A stretch of 64,000 bases of DNA from Paracoccus chinensis (GTDB lineage: Bacteria; Pseudomonadota; Alphaproteobacteria; Rhodobacterales; Rhodobacteraceae): positions 62,001-126,000 of the forward strand of contig NZ_FNGE01000001.1 in the NCBI RefSeq assembly GCF_900102885.1. Reading direction: 5' to 3'. Position 1 is the first letter of the stretch, and every line of letters begins with the position of its first letter. Below, in pieces: positions 56,478 through 64,000 of this stretch. Under the pieces are notes generated by a model, which did no database searches, had not been told where the DNA came from, and saw only the letters and a list, made by a program, of their open reading frames with translations. Position numbers and translations under genes: made by a program.

Positions 56478-57452
56478 TCAGGCGGGTTCCAGCCGCACCA
56501 GGTAGGGCAAGGGCTCGGGCTGGATCAGGTCGCGGACCGCCTCGACCCGCAGCATGGCCCGTCTGCGCGAAATCCGCAGATGCGCGACCAGCGAGTCCCT
56601 GGCCCCTGCGACATTGCCCGCTTCCAGCCTTGAGACGACCTCGAGATGCTCGGCCAAGAAGGGCTCGGTCCCGAACAGGTCCAGCGTCCAGCGGTAAAGG
56701 ACGTGGTGCGCGACCAGAAGCGACTGCGCGAGGTTCATCGCCTGCATCAGCGCGGCATTGGCGCAATGGGACAGCAGATCGACATGCAACTGCTGTTCCA
56801 GCCGGTCCAGCACGGCGCTATCGCGCAGCGCGCTTTCGGCCATCGCGGCCTGCAGGTCGTCCCTCAGCCCGGCGAGATAGCCCGGCGGCAGGCGCGGCGC
56901 GGCCTTTTCCAGCGCCACGGGCTCGAGCACCCAGCGCAGTTCGTAAAGCTCGTCGGTGTAGTCGGGCGTCAGCCCCGGCGCGACCCAGCGGCCCGAGCCG
57001 TCCTTGCGCAGGATGCCGCGCTGGTGCAGCCGGGCCACCACCTCGCGCGCGACGGTGCGGCTGACGCCGTGGTGGCGGGCCAGTTCAGCCTCGTTCACCC
57101 GCCAGCCGCCTAAGGGCGTGCGGGACATGATGGCAAGCTCGATCTCGGGGTAAAGCCGCTCCCATCCTGCAGGAACGGTCAGTTGCCGGGGCGCCGGGGT
57201 CCGGGGAGCGTGAGGCGCGCCTTCCACCAGGGCCACAGCCTCGCCTTCGATCAGCCCGGCCTTGCGCAGCCGGTCCAATGCACGGCGCGCGGGCGTGCGG
57301 CTGATGCCGAAGCGGCGCGCGACCGCCGTGGGGCTGAGCCGCGTGCCCGGCGGCAGGACGCCGCGCGCGATCTCGTCGGCCAAGGCCTCGGCAGCGGCCT
57401 GCCACAGATGCGTGGGACTGGGCGATGCTCCGGGCAAGGCACTCTCCGTCAT
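56478..57452 (-). CDS. GntR-superfamily regulator with two tandem winged helices and FCD domain
   Basis: A 324-residue regulator with an unusual arrangement. A first winged helix, LADEIARGVLPPGTRLSPTAVARRFGISRTPARRALDRLRKAGLIEG, spans residues about 18-65. A second, LYPEIELAIMSRTPLGGWRVNEAELARHHGVSRTVAREVVARLHQRGILRKDGSGRWVAPG, spans about 90-150. A helical FCD-type effector domain closes it (DYTDELYELRWVLEPVALEKAAP to LVAHLRISRRRAML). The start at 57452 (MTESALPG) is preferred; 57497 would add 15 residues. It is divergent from the Ldh-family gene and probably controls it. Confidence 0.85.
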   Translation of the reverse strand: MTESALPGASPSPTHLWQAAAEALADEIARGVLPPGTRLSPTAVARRFGISRTPARRALDRLRKAGLIEGEAVALVEGAPHAPRTPAPRQLTVPAGWERLYPEIELAIMSRTPLGGWRVNEAELARHHGVSRTVAREVVARLHQRGILRKDGSGRWVAPGLTPDYTDELYELRWVLEPVALEKAAPRLPPGYLAGLRDDLQAAMAESALRDSAVLDRLEQQLHVDLLSHCANAALMQAMNLAQSLLVAHHVLYRWTLDLFGTEPFLAEHLEVVSRLEAGNVAGARDSLVAHLRISRRRAMLRVEAVRDLIQPEPLPYLVRLEPA

Positions 57453-57554
57453 CCTGCGCCCAAGGGGGCCTTTGGTGGAATAGCACGCCTCGGCCATTGC
57501 CAGCGAGCGTGACGTGGTGAACAGTGTATGCAGAAAACTGGCAAGGACCTTCCC

Positions 57555-58631
57555 ATGACCGCCGAAACGCCGCGACCGCAGCTGCCCCTGGCCGAACTGG
57601 ACCGCTTCTGCCGGGAGGCCTTCCGGGCGGTCGGCGCGGATGAGCAGACGGCCGACGCGGCGACCCGCGGCATGATGCACGCGACCGAACTGGGGGTGGA
57701 CAGCCACGGCGTCCGCCTGCTGCCGCATTACCTGCGCGCGCTGGAAGGCGGGCGGCTGAACCGCAATCCGCAGGTGCGCAAGACCGGCGGCTTCGGCGCG
57801 GTCGAGGTGATCGACGCCGACCATGCCCAGGGCGCGGTCGGGGCCTTCCACGGCATGGACCGGGCGGTCGAACTGGCCCGGCAGTTCGGCCTCGGCGCGG
57901 TCGCGGTGCGCAACAGCTCGCATTTCGGGCCGGCGGGCGCCTATGCGCTGGCGGCGGCGCGGCAGGGCTTCATCGGCATGGCCTTCTGCAATTCGGACAG
58001 CCTCGTGCGGCTGCACGACGGGGCCGCGCGTATCCACGGCACGAACCCCATCGCCGTGGGCGTGCCGGTTGCGGGCGAAGAACCGTGGCTGCTGGACATG
58101 GCGACCAGCGCCATCCCCTACAACCGCGTGCTGCTGTATCGCAGCTTGGGGATCGAACTGCCGCAGGGCGTGGCCTCGGATACGGGCGGGCATGACACGC
58201 GCGACGCCATGCAGGCCGAGATGCTGGCGCCGCTGGGAGGCGAGTTCGGCTTCAAGGGCGCGGCGCTGGCAGGCGTGGCCGAGATCCTCAGCGCGGTGCT
58301 GACGGGCATGAAGCTCAGCTTCGACATCGCCTCGATGGAGGGGCCGGATTTCAGCACGCCGCGCCATCTGGGCGCCTTCGTGCTCGCGCTGAACCCTGAC
58401 GCCTTTCTGGACCGCGGTAGTTTCGACACGGGGATGCGCCGCTACCTGGACAAGCTGCGCAGTTCGCGCCCCGTCACGGGCAGCCGCGTCATGGCGCCGG
58501 GCGACCGCGAGTGGCGCGTCGCGGCCGAGCGGCGGCAGGAGGGCGTGGCCATCGACCCCGCGACCGAAACCGCCTTTGCCGAGATCGCCGCGCGCTTCGA
58601 CCTGCCCCTGCCTGCGGCGACCCGAGGATAG
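57555..58631 (+). CDS. Ldh-family (malate/lactate/ureidoglycolate type) NAD(P)-dependent oxidoreductase
   Basis: A 358-residue enzyme of the non-Rossmann LDH2/MDG2 family (includes YiaK, AllD, malate dehydrogenases). Motifs are ELGVDSHGVRLLPHYLRALEGGRLN with the catalytic His, GAVAVRNSSHFGPAGAYALAAARQGFIGMAFCNSD, and DMATSAIPYNRVLLYR, with GEFGFKGAALAGVAEILSAVLTG downstream. AAGGA sits seven bases upstream of the ATG at 57555. A 2-keto acid or sugar-acid substrate fits the locus, possibly diketogulonate-type, but is not proven. Confidence 0.85.
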   Translation: MTAETPRPQLPLAELDRFCREAFRAVGADEQTADAATRGMMHATELGVDSHGVRLLPHYLRALEGGRLNRNPQVRKTGGFGAVEVIDADHAQGAVGAFHGMDRAVELARQFGLGAVAVRNSSHFGPAGAYALAAARQGFIGMAFCNSDSLVRLHDGAARIHGTNPIAVGVPVAGEEPWLLDMATSAIPYNRVLLYRSLGIELPQGVASDTGGHDTRDAMQAEMLAPLGGEFGFKGAALAGVAEILSAVLTGMKLSFDIASMEGPDFSTPRHLGAFVLALNPDAFLDRGSFDTGMRRYLDKLRSSRPVTGSRVMAPGDREWRVAAERRQEGVAIDPATETAFAEIAARFDLPLPAATRG

Positions 58632-58646
58632 AGGCAAAGAAATCCC

Positions 58647-58697
58647 TTGACCGATCCAGCGCCGCTGCGGCTAATGACAGAAGTGGTCTGACCACTT
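58647..58697 (+). promoter_or_regulatory. Promoter and perfect palindromic operator upstream of the FadR-type regulator
   Basis: The palindrome AAGTGGTC-T-GACCACTT at 58681-58697 is perfect over 8 bp per arm. Its core TGGTCTGACCA fits the TGGTNNNACCA pattern of FadR/PdhR/LldR-type GntR operators. A TTGACC at 58647 and TAATGA at 58672 form a weak promoter-like pair with long spacing just upstream, so a bound repressor would lie over the transcription start. It precedes the GntR gene and TRAP operon. Confidence 0.65.
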
Positions 58698-58753
58698 GCC
58701 CGGATTACCGCGAGAGGAGCGCGGCCCGGGAGCAGGGAAGGGGAGAAGCAGCC

Positions 58754-59440
58754 TTGCAGGGCGACAAGCCGCGCCGGCCTTATCGGGTGATCGCCGACCA
58801 GATCCTGGACCTGGTGGCCGACAACGGGCTTGCGCCCGGCGACCGCCTGCCGGCCGAGCGCGATCTGGCGGAACGCTTCGGCGTCTCGCGCCCCTCGCTG
58901 CGCGAGGCGCTGATCGCGCTTGAAGTCGAGGGGCGGCTCGAGATCCGCATGGGCTCGGGCATCTATGTCGGCGCCTGCCCTCGGGCCGGGGCGATCGAGG
59001 GCGAAAGCCCCTTCGAGGTGTTGCAGGCCCGCGCCATCGTCGAAAGCGCCATCGCCGAGGAAGCCGCACGCCGCTGCGACCCCAAGGCCGTTGCGGCGAT
59101 GGACCGAATCCTGTCCCGGATGGCCGAGGCGACGGGCGATCCCGCGCGCTCGCTGGATCTGGACGGGGCGTTCCACATCGCGGTGGCGATGGGGACGGGC
59201 AACGGCCTGCTGGCCGACATGACGGCCGACATCTACCGGCTGCGGCTGTCGCCCTTCTTCAGCCGCCTGGCCGCCCATTTCGAGGGACCGGGCACCTGGA
59301 GGCTGGCGCTGGCGGAACATGGCGCGATCCGTGACGCCATCGCGGCCGGGGACACGGGCGCCGCGCGCGAGGCGATGCGCCATCACCTGACCGAATCCCA
59401 GCGCCGCTTCTGCGGCGCCTTCGCGGCCGACGCCGCATGA
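58754..59440 (+). CDS. FadR-type GntR-family regulator (TTG start)
   Basis: A 228-residue regulator. The winged helix is RPYRVIADQILDLVADNGLAPGDRLPAERDLAERFGVSRPSLREALIALEVEGRLEIRMGSGIYVG. The FCD effector domain runs FEVLQARAIVESAIAEEAARRCDP to DTGAAREAMRHHLTESQRRF. No ATG fits; the TTG at 58754 has GGGGAG about eight bases upstream and starts at the right point. It likely represses the TRAP-dehydrogenase operon through the palindrome in front of it, responding to the transported acid. Confidence 0.87.
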   Translation: MQGDKPRRPYRVIADQILDLVADNGLAPGDRLPAERDLAERFGVSRPSLREALIALEVEGRLEIRMGSGIYVGACPRAGAIEGESPFEVLQARAIVESAIAEEAARRCDPKAVAAMDRILSRMAEATGDPARSLDLDGAFHIAVAMGTGNGLLADMTADIYRLRLSPFFSRLAAHFEGPGTWRLALAEHGAIRDAIAAGDTGAAREAMRHHLTESQRRFCGAFAADAA

Positions 59441-59504
59441 CCGCCTTGCCCCCGCCGCCCGCGGCCGGGGCCAATGACGACCGCATGCAAACGGGAGGAA
59501 AAGC

Positions 59505-60479
59505 ATGACGTTCACGATCCGCGGGTGGCTGGGTACGGCCGCCTTCATCATGGCCGGCACGGTGGCCGCGCAGGCGCAGACCACGCTGAAATGGGCCCAT
59601 GTCTACGAGGCGTCCGAGCCGTTCCACACCGAATCCGTCTGGGCCGCCGAGGAAATCGCCAAGCGCACCGAGGGGCGCTACAAGATCGACGTCTTTCCCG
59701 CCTCGCAGCTGGGCAAGGAAACGGACATCAACCAGGGGCTCAAGCTCGGGACGGTGGACATCATCATCTCGGGGGCAAGCTACGCGGCCCGCGACTATCC
59801 GCGGATCGGGATCAGCTATTATCCCTACATCTTCCGCGACCCCTCGCACCTGCTGGCTTACGCGAAAAGCGACGTCTTCAAGCAGCTGGCGCAGGGCTAC
59901 GAGGAAGCCACCGGCAACCACATCACCGCCATGACCTATTACGGCACGCGGCACACGACGGCGAACAAGGACATCAAGGCCTGCGCCGACATGCAGGGCC
60001 TGAAGATGCGCGTGCCGGACGTGCCCGCCTACTTGGCCATGCCCCGCGCCTGCGGCGCCAATACCACGCCCATTGCCTTTGCCGAGGTCTACCTGGCGCT
60101 GCAGAACGGCACAGTCGAGGCGCAGGAAAACCCGCTGACCGCCATCGACGCCAAGAAGTTCTACGAGGTGCAGTCGCATATCTCGCTGACGGGCCACATC
60201 GTCGATGCGCTGAACACCATCGTGTCCAAGAACGTCTGGTCGCAGCTTTCGGACGAGGACAAGCAGATCTTCACCGAGGTCATGCTGGAAGCCGCCGAGC
60301 GGGGCACCCGCATCGTCGAGGAACGCGAGGCGGCCCTGGTCGAGGACTTCCGCTCGCGCGGGCTGACCGTGACCGAGCCCGACCGCGCCGACTTCGAGCG
60401 CGCCGTGCTGGACAAGGTGCCGCTGTCCGACTTCGGCTACGAACAGGCCGACTACGACGCGATCCGCGCCCTGCAGTAA
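59505..60479 (+). CDS. dctP: TRAP transporter substrate-binding protein DctP
   Basis: A 324-residue periplasmic binding protein. The signal peptide is residues 1-24 (GWLGTAAFIMAGTVAAQAQ), cleaved after AQA or nearby. The DctP fold follows: TTLKWAHVYEASEPFHTESVWAAEEIAKRTEGRYKIDVFPASQLGKETDINQGLKLGTVDII. The ligand-binding Arg region is CADMQGLKMRVPDVPAYLAM. TPIAFAEVYLALQNGTVEAQENPLTAI is the classic TRAP signature. The ligand is likely a sugar acid (uronate or aldonate), judged from the dehydrogenases alongside. A GC hairpin at 60493-60515 follows. Confidence 0.93.
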   Translation: MTFTIRGWLGTAAFIMAGTVAAQAQTTLKWAHVYEASEPFHTESVWAAEEIAKRTEGRYKIDVFPASQLGKETDINQGLKLGTVDIIISGASYAARDYPRIGISYYPYIFRDPSHLLAYAKSDVFKQLAQGYEEATGNHITAMTYYGTRHTTANKDIKACADMQGLKMRVPDVPAYLAMPRACGANTTPIAFAEVYLALQNGTVEAQENPLTAIDAKKFYEVQSHISLTGHIVDALNTIVSKNVWSQLSDEDKQIFTEVMLEAAERGTRIVEEREAALVEDFRSRGLTVTEPDRADFERAVLDKVPLSDFGYEQADYDAIRALQ

Positions 60480-60492
60480 GCCCAAGCTCCCT

Positions 60493-60515
60493 GCCGGTGC
60501 CCCGGGGGCGCCGGC
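60493..60515 (+). other. Intercistronic hairpin between dctP and dctQ
   Basis: GCCGGTGCCCC and GGGGGCGCCGGC form a GC-rich hairpin directly after the dctP stop, without a T run. Such structures often protect the abundant binding-protein part of the message and lower expression of the permease genes. Confidence 0.5.
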
Positions 60516-60546
60516 CTCCCCTTCCCCCCATCCAAGGTTGCGGCCG

Positions 60547-61122
60547 ATGACCCATGACCCCGCCACGCCGATCAGCGTGGAACAGATGGCGCATGCCTTC
60601 GAGGACGACGAGGCCCATGAGGTGGACCTGTCCATCTACGCCGTCGAGGACTGGCTGGTGCTGGCGCTGTTCTGGGGCATGGCGCTCTGCGTCTTCCTGC
60701 AGTTCTTCACCCGCTACGCGCTGAACAACAGCCTTGCCTGGACCGAGGAGATCGCGGCCAACCTGCTGGTCGTCATCGTCTTCGTGGGCGCGGCCATGTG
60801 CGTGCGGCTGGGACGCCACATCGCGGTGGACCTGCTTTACCGCTTCCTCAGCCGCCCTGTGGGCCGCGTGCTGCAGGTGATCGTGGACCTGATCTCGATC
60901 GTCTTCTTCGCCTACATGTCCTGGCTTTTGTGGCGCTATGTCGGGATCGTCGGCTCCGAGCGGATGGTGACGGTCGACCTGCCGCGCGGCCTTGTCTTCT
61001 ATTCCGTCCTCGCGGGCTTCGTCCTGATGACGCTGCGCGCATTGCAGAACTTTGCCCGCGACCTTCGCAGCCGCCGCACCGTGCGCGAGCAGGCCGAAGA
61101 CCTTGGCCCCACCGGAGTCTGA
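60547..61122 (+). CDS. dctQ: TRAP transporter small permease DctQ
   Basis: A 191-residue inner-membrane protein with four hydrophobic helices, the DctQ pattern. Segments are WLVLALFWGMALCVFLQFFTRY, NNSLAWTEEIAANLLVVIVFVGAAMCVRLGRHIAVDLLY (the diagnostic W-T-E-E-I and RxGxHIxVD blocks), VGRVLQVIVDLISIVFFAYM and VFYSVLAGFVLMTLRAL. The N-terminus is unusually acidic. dctM begins four bases after the stop. Confidence 0.92.
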   Translation: MTHDPATPISVEQMAHAFEDDEAHEVDLSIYAVEDWLVLALFWGMALCVFLQFFTRYALNNSLAWTEEIAANLLVVIVFVGAAMCVRLGRHIAVDLLYRFLSRPVGRVLQVIVDLISIVFFAYMSWLLWRYVGIVGSERMVTVDLPRGLVFYSVLAGFVLMTLRALQNFARDLRSRRTVREQAEDLGPTGV

Positions 61123-61125
61123 CCC

Positions 61126-62532
61126 ATGCTGCTGCTGATCGGTTCCTTTCTGCTGCTGATGGTCATCGGCGCGCCCGTCGCGGTGGCGATGGCGGCGGCC
61201 TCGCTGCTCTACCTCGGCATCTACGACGTCGCCCCCGACATCATCGCGGCCCAGCGGATGATCGCGGGCGTCGAAAGCTTCCCGCTGATCGCCGTGCCCT
61301 TCTTCATCCTGGCGGGCAACCTGATGAACATCGCGGGCGTGACCGGCCGCATCTATCACTTCGCCCTGTCGCTGGTCGGCTGGATGAAGGGGGGCCTCGC
61401 GCAGGTCAACATCATCGGCTCGGTTGTCTTCTCGGGGATGTCGGGGACTGCGCTGGCCGACGCCGCCGGCATCGGCACCATCGAGATCAAGGCGATGAAG
61501 GACCACGGCTACCCGGTCGAGGCCGCCGTCGGCGTCACCGCCGCCTCGGCCACGCTGGGGCCGATCTTCCCGCCGTCCCTGCCCTTCGTGATCTACGGGA
61601 TGATGGCCAACGCCTCGATCGGGGCGCTGTTCATGGCCGGCATCATCCCGGGTGTCGTGATGACCTCGCTGATGATGCTGACGGTCTGGATCTTCGCCCG
61701 CCGCTATGGCTGGGGCTCGGACACGCCCTTCGACGGGCGCGAACTGCTGGGCGCCTTCCTCGAGGTGGTGATCGTGATGTGCTTCCCGCTGTCGGTCTGG
61801 CTGCTGATCCAGGCTGGACTGTCGGTCAACGTGGCCGTCTTTCTGGCGCTGGGCGCGCTGATCGCGCTGGACTGGTACTTCGACTGGCACGCCGTCATGG
61901 CGCTGATGGCGCCGGTGCTGCTGATCGGCGGCATGACCATGGGCTGGTTCACGCCGACCGAGGCCGCCGTCGCCGCCGTCCTGTGGTCGCTGTTCCTTGG
62001 GCTCGTGCGCTATCGCACCATGACCTTCCGCACGCTGGCCAAGGCATCCTTTGACACGATCGAGACGACCGCCTCGGTGCTGTTCATCGTCACCGCCGCC
62101 TCGATCTTCGCCTGGCTCCTGACGGTCAGCCAGGCAGCGCAGCTGTTTTCCGACTTCATGTTCTCGCTGACGGACAACTGGTGGACCTTCCTGATCGTGG
62201 TCAACATCCTGCTGCTGATCGTGGGGGCGTTCCTGGACACGATCGCCGCGATCTCGATCCTGGTGCCGATCCTGATGCCGGTGGCCGCGCGCTATGGCAT
62301 CGACCCGGTGCATCTGGGACTGATCCTCACGCTGAACCTGATGATCGGGCTGCTGACGCCGCCGGTGGGGATGGTGCTGTTCGTGCTGTCGCGCATCGCC
62401 AAGATGTCGGTGGAACGGACGGCACTGGCGATCCTGCCTTGGATGATCCCGCTGTTCGTGGCGCTGCTGCTGATCACCTTCATCCCGGCGATCACCCTGT
62501 GGCTGCCGACGCAACTCGGCCTGATCCGATGA
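61126..62532 (+). CDS. dctM: TRAP transporter large permease DctM
   Basis: A 468-residue membrane protein with a dozen or more helices, the sodium-driven transport subunit. Family signatures are PLIAVPFFILAGNLMNIAGVTGRIY, VVFSGMSGTALADAAGIGTIEIKAMKDHGYPVEAAVGVTAASATLGPIFPPSLPFVIYG and GGMTMGWFTPTEAAVAAV, with LGLILTLNLMIGLLTPPVGMVLFVLSRI near the end. Its stop overlaps an upstream ATG of the next gene (ATGA). Confidence 0.95.
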   Translation: MLLLIGSFLLLMVIGAPVAVAMAAASLLYLGIYDVAPDIIAAQRMIAGVESFPLIAVPFFILAGNLMNIAGVTGRIYHFALSLVGWMKGGLAQVNIIGSVVFSGMSGTALADAAGIGTIEIKAMKDHGYPVEAAVGVTAASATLGPIFPPSLPFVIYGMMANASIGALFMAGIIPGVVMTSLMMLTVWIFARRYGWGSDTPFDGRELLGAFLEVVIVMCFPLSVWLLIQAGLSVNVAVFLALGALIALDWYFDWHAVMALMAPVLLIGGMTMGWFTPTEAAVAAVLWSLFLGLVRYRTMTFRTLAKASFDTIETTASVLFIVTAASIFAWLLTVSQAAQLFSDFMFSLTDNWWTFLIVVNILLLIVGAFLDTIAAISILVPILMPVAARYGIDPVHLGLILTLNLMIGLLTPPVGMVLFVLSRIAKMSVERTALAILPWMIPLFVALLLITFIPAITLWLPTQLGLIR

Positions 62533-62543
62533 AAGGGAACCCC

Positions 62544-63587
62544 ATGCGCAGCCGCGTCGCCCGCCTGTATGCCGCCCACGACCTGCGGGTCGAGGAGGAC
62601 GAGGTCCCCACCCCCGGGCCGGGCGAGGTCCTGCTGCGCATGGCCGCGGGCGGGATCTGCGGGTCGGATCTGCATTATTATCACGACGGCGGCTTCGGCC
62701 CCGTGCGGGTGCGCGAGCCGATCATCTCGGGGCACGAGGCCTCGGGCCGGGTCGCGGCTCTGGGGGAAGGCGTCGAGGGTCCCGCGCCCGGCACGCTGGT
62801 CGCCGTCAGCCCCTCGCAGCCCTGCGGCGAGTGCGAATACTGCCGCGCGGACCAGCCGATCCACTGCCTGTCCATGCGCTTCATGGGCAGCGCCATGCGC
62901 CTGCCGCATGAACAGGGGATGTTCCGCGACCTGATGGTGGTCCCTGCCGCGCAGGTCCACGCCTTTCCCGACACGACCACTCCGGCCGAGGCCGCCTGCG
63001 CCGAGCCGCTGGCCGTCTGCCTTCATGCCGTGGCACAGGCGGGTGGGCTCGCTGGCAAGCGCGTCCTGATCACCGGCGCGGGTCCCATCGGGCTTCTGGT
63101 GCTGGCCGCCGCGCGCCATGCGGGCGCAACCGACATCACCGTCACCGACCTGACCGACGCGGCGCTGGAGCGTGCGCGCGCGATGGGCGCCAGCCAAGCG
63201 ATCAACGTGGCAACCGACGCGGACGCGCTGGCGCCGCTGACAAGGGACAAGGGCCAGATCGACGTCGCCTTCGACTGCTCGGCCGCCGGACCCGCGCTGC
63301 GCAACGCATTCGCCGCGCTGCGCCCGCGCGGCACGCTGGTGCAGGTCGGCGTGACCGGGGATGTCACGATCCCGCTGAACGCGCTGGTCGGAAAGGAAAT
63401 CACCTGGCGCGGCTCTCAGCGCTTCCACCCCGAGTTTGCCGAGGCCGTACGCCTTATCGGCAGTCGGGCCATCGACGTGCGCCCGATCATCAGCCACTCC
63501 CTGCCGCTGGAACGTGCGGCCGAGGCCTTTGACCTTGCCTCGGACCGCAGCCTCGCCTGCAAGGTCCAGCTGAGCTTCGCCGAATGA
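62544..63587 (+). CDS. Zinc-dependent dehydrogenase, L-idonate 5-dehydrogenase-like
   Basis: A 347-residue medium-chain dehydrogenase. Catalytic zinc ligands are in AAGGICGSDLHYYHDGGFG and IISGHEASGRV. The structural zinc cysteines are in QPCGECEYCRADQPIHC. The NAD site is RVLITGAGPIGLLVLAAARHAG. GRVREP-type and FMGSAMRLPHEQGMFRD segments fit idonate/sorbitol dehydrogenases. AAAGGG lies six bases before the ATG at 62544; the ATG at 62529 that overlaps the dctM stop is an alternative. Oxidation of idonate or a related aldonate is inferred. Confidence 0.85.
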   Translation: MRSRVARLYAAHDLRVEEDEVPTPGPGEVLLRMAAGGICGSDLHYYHDGGFGPVRVREPIISGHEASGRVAALGEGVEGPAPGTLVAVSPSQPCGECEYCRADQPIHCLSMRFMGSAMRLPHEQGMFRDLMVVPAAQVHAFPDTTTPAEAACAEPLAVCLHAVAQAGGLAGKRVLITGAGPIGLLVLAAARHAGATDITVTDLTDAALERARAMGASQAINVATDADALAPLTRDKGQIDVAFDCSAAGPALRNAFAALRPRGTLVQVGVTGDVTIPLNALVGKEITWRGSQRFHPEFAEAVRLIGSRAIDVRPIISHSLPLERAAEAFDLASDRSLACKVQLSFAE

Positions 63588-63593
63588 GGCGGG

Positions 63594-63792
63594 GTGCGCA
63601 GATGACCCGCGCTGGAACGAAATGATGGCGACCGCCGAAGCCATGACCGGCGACCAGCCCACGGCCCCCTTCCTGGCGCTGGAGGGGCTGTTTCCCGCAA
63701 TCCTCGCCACCAATGCCGAATGGCACGCTCAGGTCGATGACGCGATCCGCGCCGACCTCGCGTGCGCCCGGCCTGCCGGAGCCACGCGATGA
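63594..63792 (+). pseudogene. 3' stump of a mannitol dehydrogenase/fructuronate reductase-family gene
   Basis: After the idnD-like stop an open frame reads CADDPRWNEMMATAEAMTGDQP, then FLALEGLFPAILATNAEW and VDDAIRADLACARPAG, ending in a TGA that overlaps the next ATG. The pattern D-D-P-R-x-x-x-M and FLALxGLFPxxLAxxxxxxxxVxxA resembles the C-terminus of polyol dehydrogenase/UxuB-type proteins. The rest of such a protein is missing upstream. A small intact gene from the ATG at 63622 is possible but would encode only about 56 residues. Confidence 0.5.
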
Positions 63793-64000
63793 AGGCCCTT
63801 GTCTGCGACGAACCCGGCCGCCTGAGCCTTGCCGAACGGCCCGAACCCGTGCGCGCGGAGGGCGAGGTTCTGGTCCGCATCCGCCATGTCGGCATCTGCG
63901 GCACGGACTTCCACATCTTCGGCGGCAAGCATCCCTTCCTCGAATACCCCCGCGTCATGGGGCACGAACTGTCGGGCACCGTCGAGGAAGCCCCGCCCGG
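63789..64000 (+). CDS. Zinc-binding alcohol dehydrogenase family protein (5' part, cut by window edge)
   Basis: About 70 residues are visible: MKALVCDEPGRLSLAERPEP, then RIRHVGICGTDFHIFGGKHPFLEYPRVMGHELSG with the catalytic-zinc Cys and His-Glu of medium-chain dehydrogenases. The YjjN/galactonate-type and threonine-type enzymes share this pattern. The ATG overlaps the TGA of the stump before it (ATGA). It is probably the next step of the same sugar-acid pathway. Confidence 0.85.
   Translation, partial: MKALVCDEPGRLSLAERPEPVRAEGEVLVRIRHVGICGTDFHIFGGKHPFLEYPRVMGHELSGTVEEAPP

Noticed and set aside
60280..62514. A 744-codon minus-strand frame opposite dctQ and dctM
   Set aside because: The translation is almost entirely Gln, His, Arg and Asp, the complement of hydrophobic codons, so it is not a protein.

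Overview
The window is a high-GC chromosomal segment from an alphaproteobacterium, most likely Rhodobacteraceae and Paracoccus-like. The inference rests on gene content: an sqdB-sqdD-sqdC sulfolipid operon, a DUF5927 glycosyltransferase, LdtR, HspQ, the serC leader, an IF-3 whose N-terminus reads ARRPHNAPP, and Rhodobacterales-type hairpin repeats ending in GGATATTT. No plasmid or phage genes, no CRISPR array, no rRNA and only one tRNA were seen. Nearly every base outside short promoters is coding, with many 1-4 nt stop/start overlaps.

Layout. 1-7810: 5' part of gltD (runs off the left edge), a NDUFA9-like protein coupled to uppP, tRNA-Leu(CAG) with its own promoter and terminator, a DUF1269 protein, mtgA, a glutathione transferase, queG and a DMT transporter. 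7807-17888: a surface-polysaccharide block on the minus strand (tandem-domain sulfotransferase, GT14-DUF5927 enzyme, two GT2 paralogues, galE, galU, kdsB, cysQ), with a capsule-type ABC permease divergent from cysQ. Sulfotransferase and CysQ (which removes the PAP by-product) suggest a sulfated glycan. 17886-22319: a decayed alkB remnant, a heat-shock promoter, dnaK-dnaJ, radC. 22436-30378: a nitronate-monooxygenase-like enzyme, serB divergent from the serC leader-serC-serA serine pathway, a phosphatase, hspQ, a TSUP permease and an asparaginase. 30522-37345: an IalB-like secreted protein, rlmN, a FAD oxidoreductase, infC (probably with an AUA start), an alanine-rich membrane protein coupled to a degenerate GT2-like protein, and gdhA. 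37596-40165: fabA-fabB-fabI. 40188-42587: phnM, a DUF1045 gene and phnN, without the C-P lyase core.

43579-44895 is an AT-richer island between a REP-like repeat and thyX. It holds one HEPN-domain reading frame broken by an in-frame TGA. 44892-52605: thyX, gloA-like, ldtR, sdhE, an aspartate aminotransferase, a host-attachment protein, a cardiolipin-synthase-like PLD protein and glcB, then a divergent IclR regulator. 53492-56354 is the sqdBDC operon. 56478-64000 is a sugar-acid type catabolic locus: two GntR-superfamily regulators, an Ldh-family dehydrogenase, a DctPQM TRAP transporter, an idonate-dehydrogenase-like enzyme, the 3' stump of a mannitol-dehydrogenase-family gene, and a second zinc dehydrogenase running off the right edge.

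The most interesting items are the broken HEPN gene, the sulfotransferase/CysQ glycan block, the degenerate GT2-like protein with its membrane partner, the putative AUA start of infC, the repeat-derived N-terminus of queG and the alkB fossil in front of dnaK. All family assignments come from reading motifs; no database search was run.
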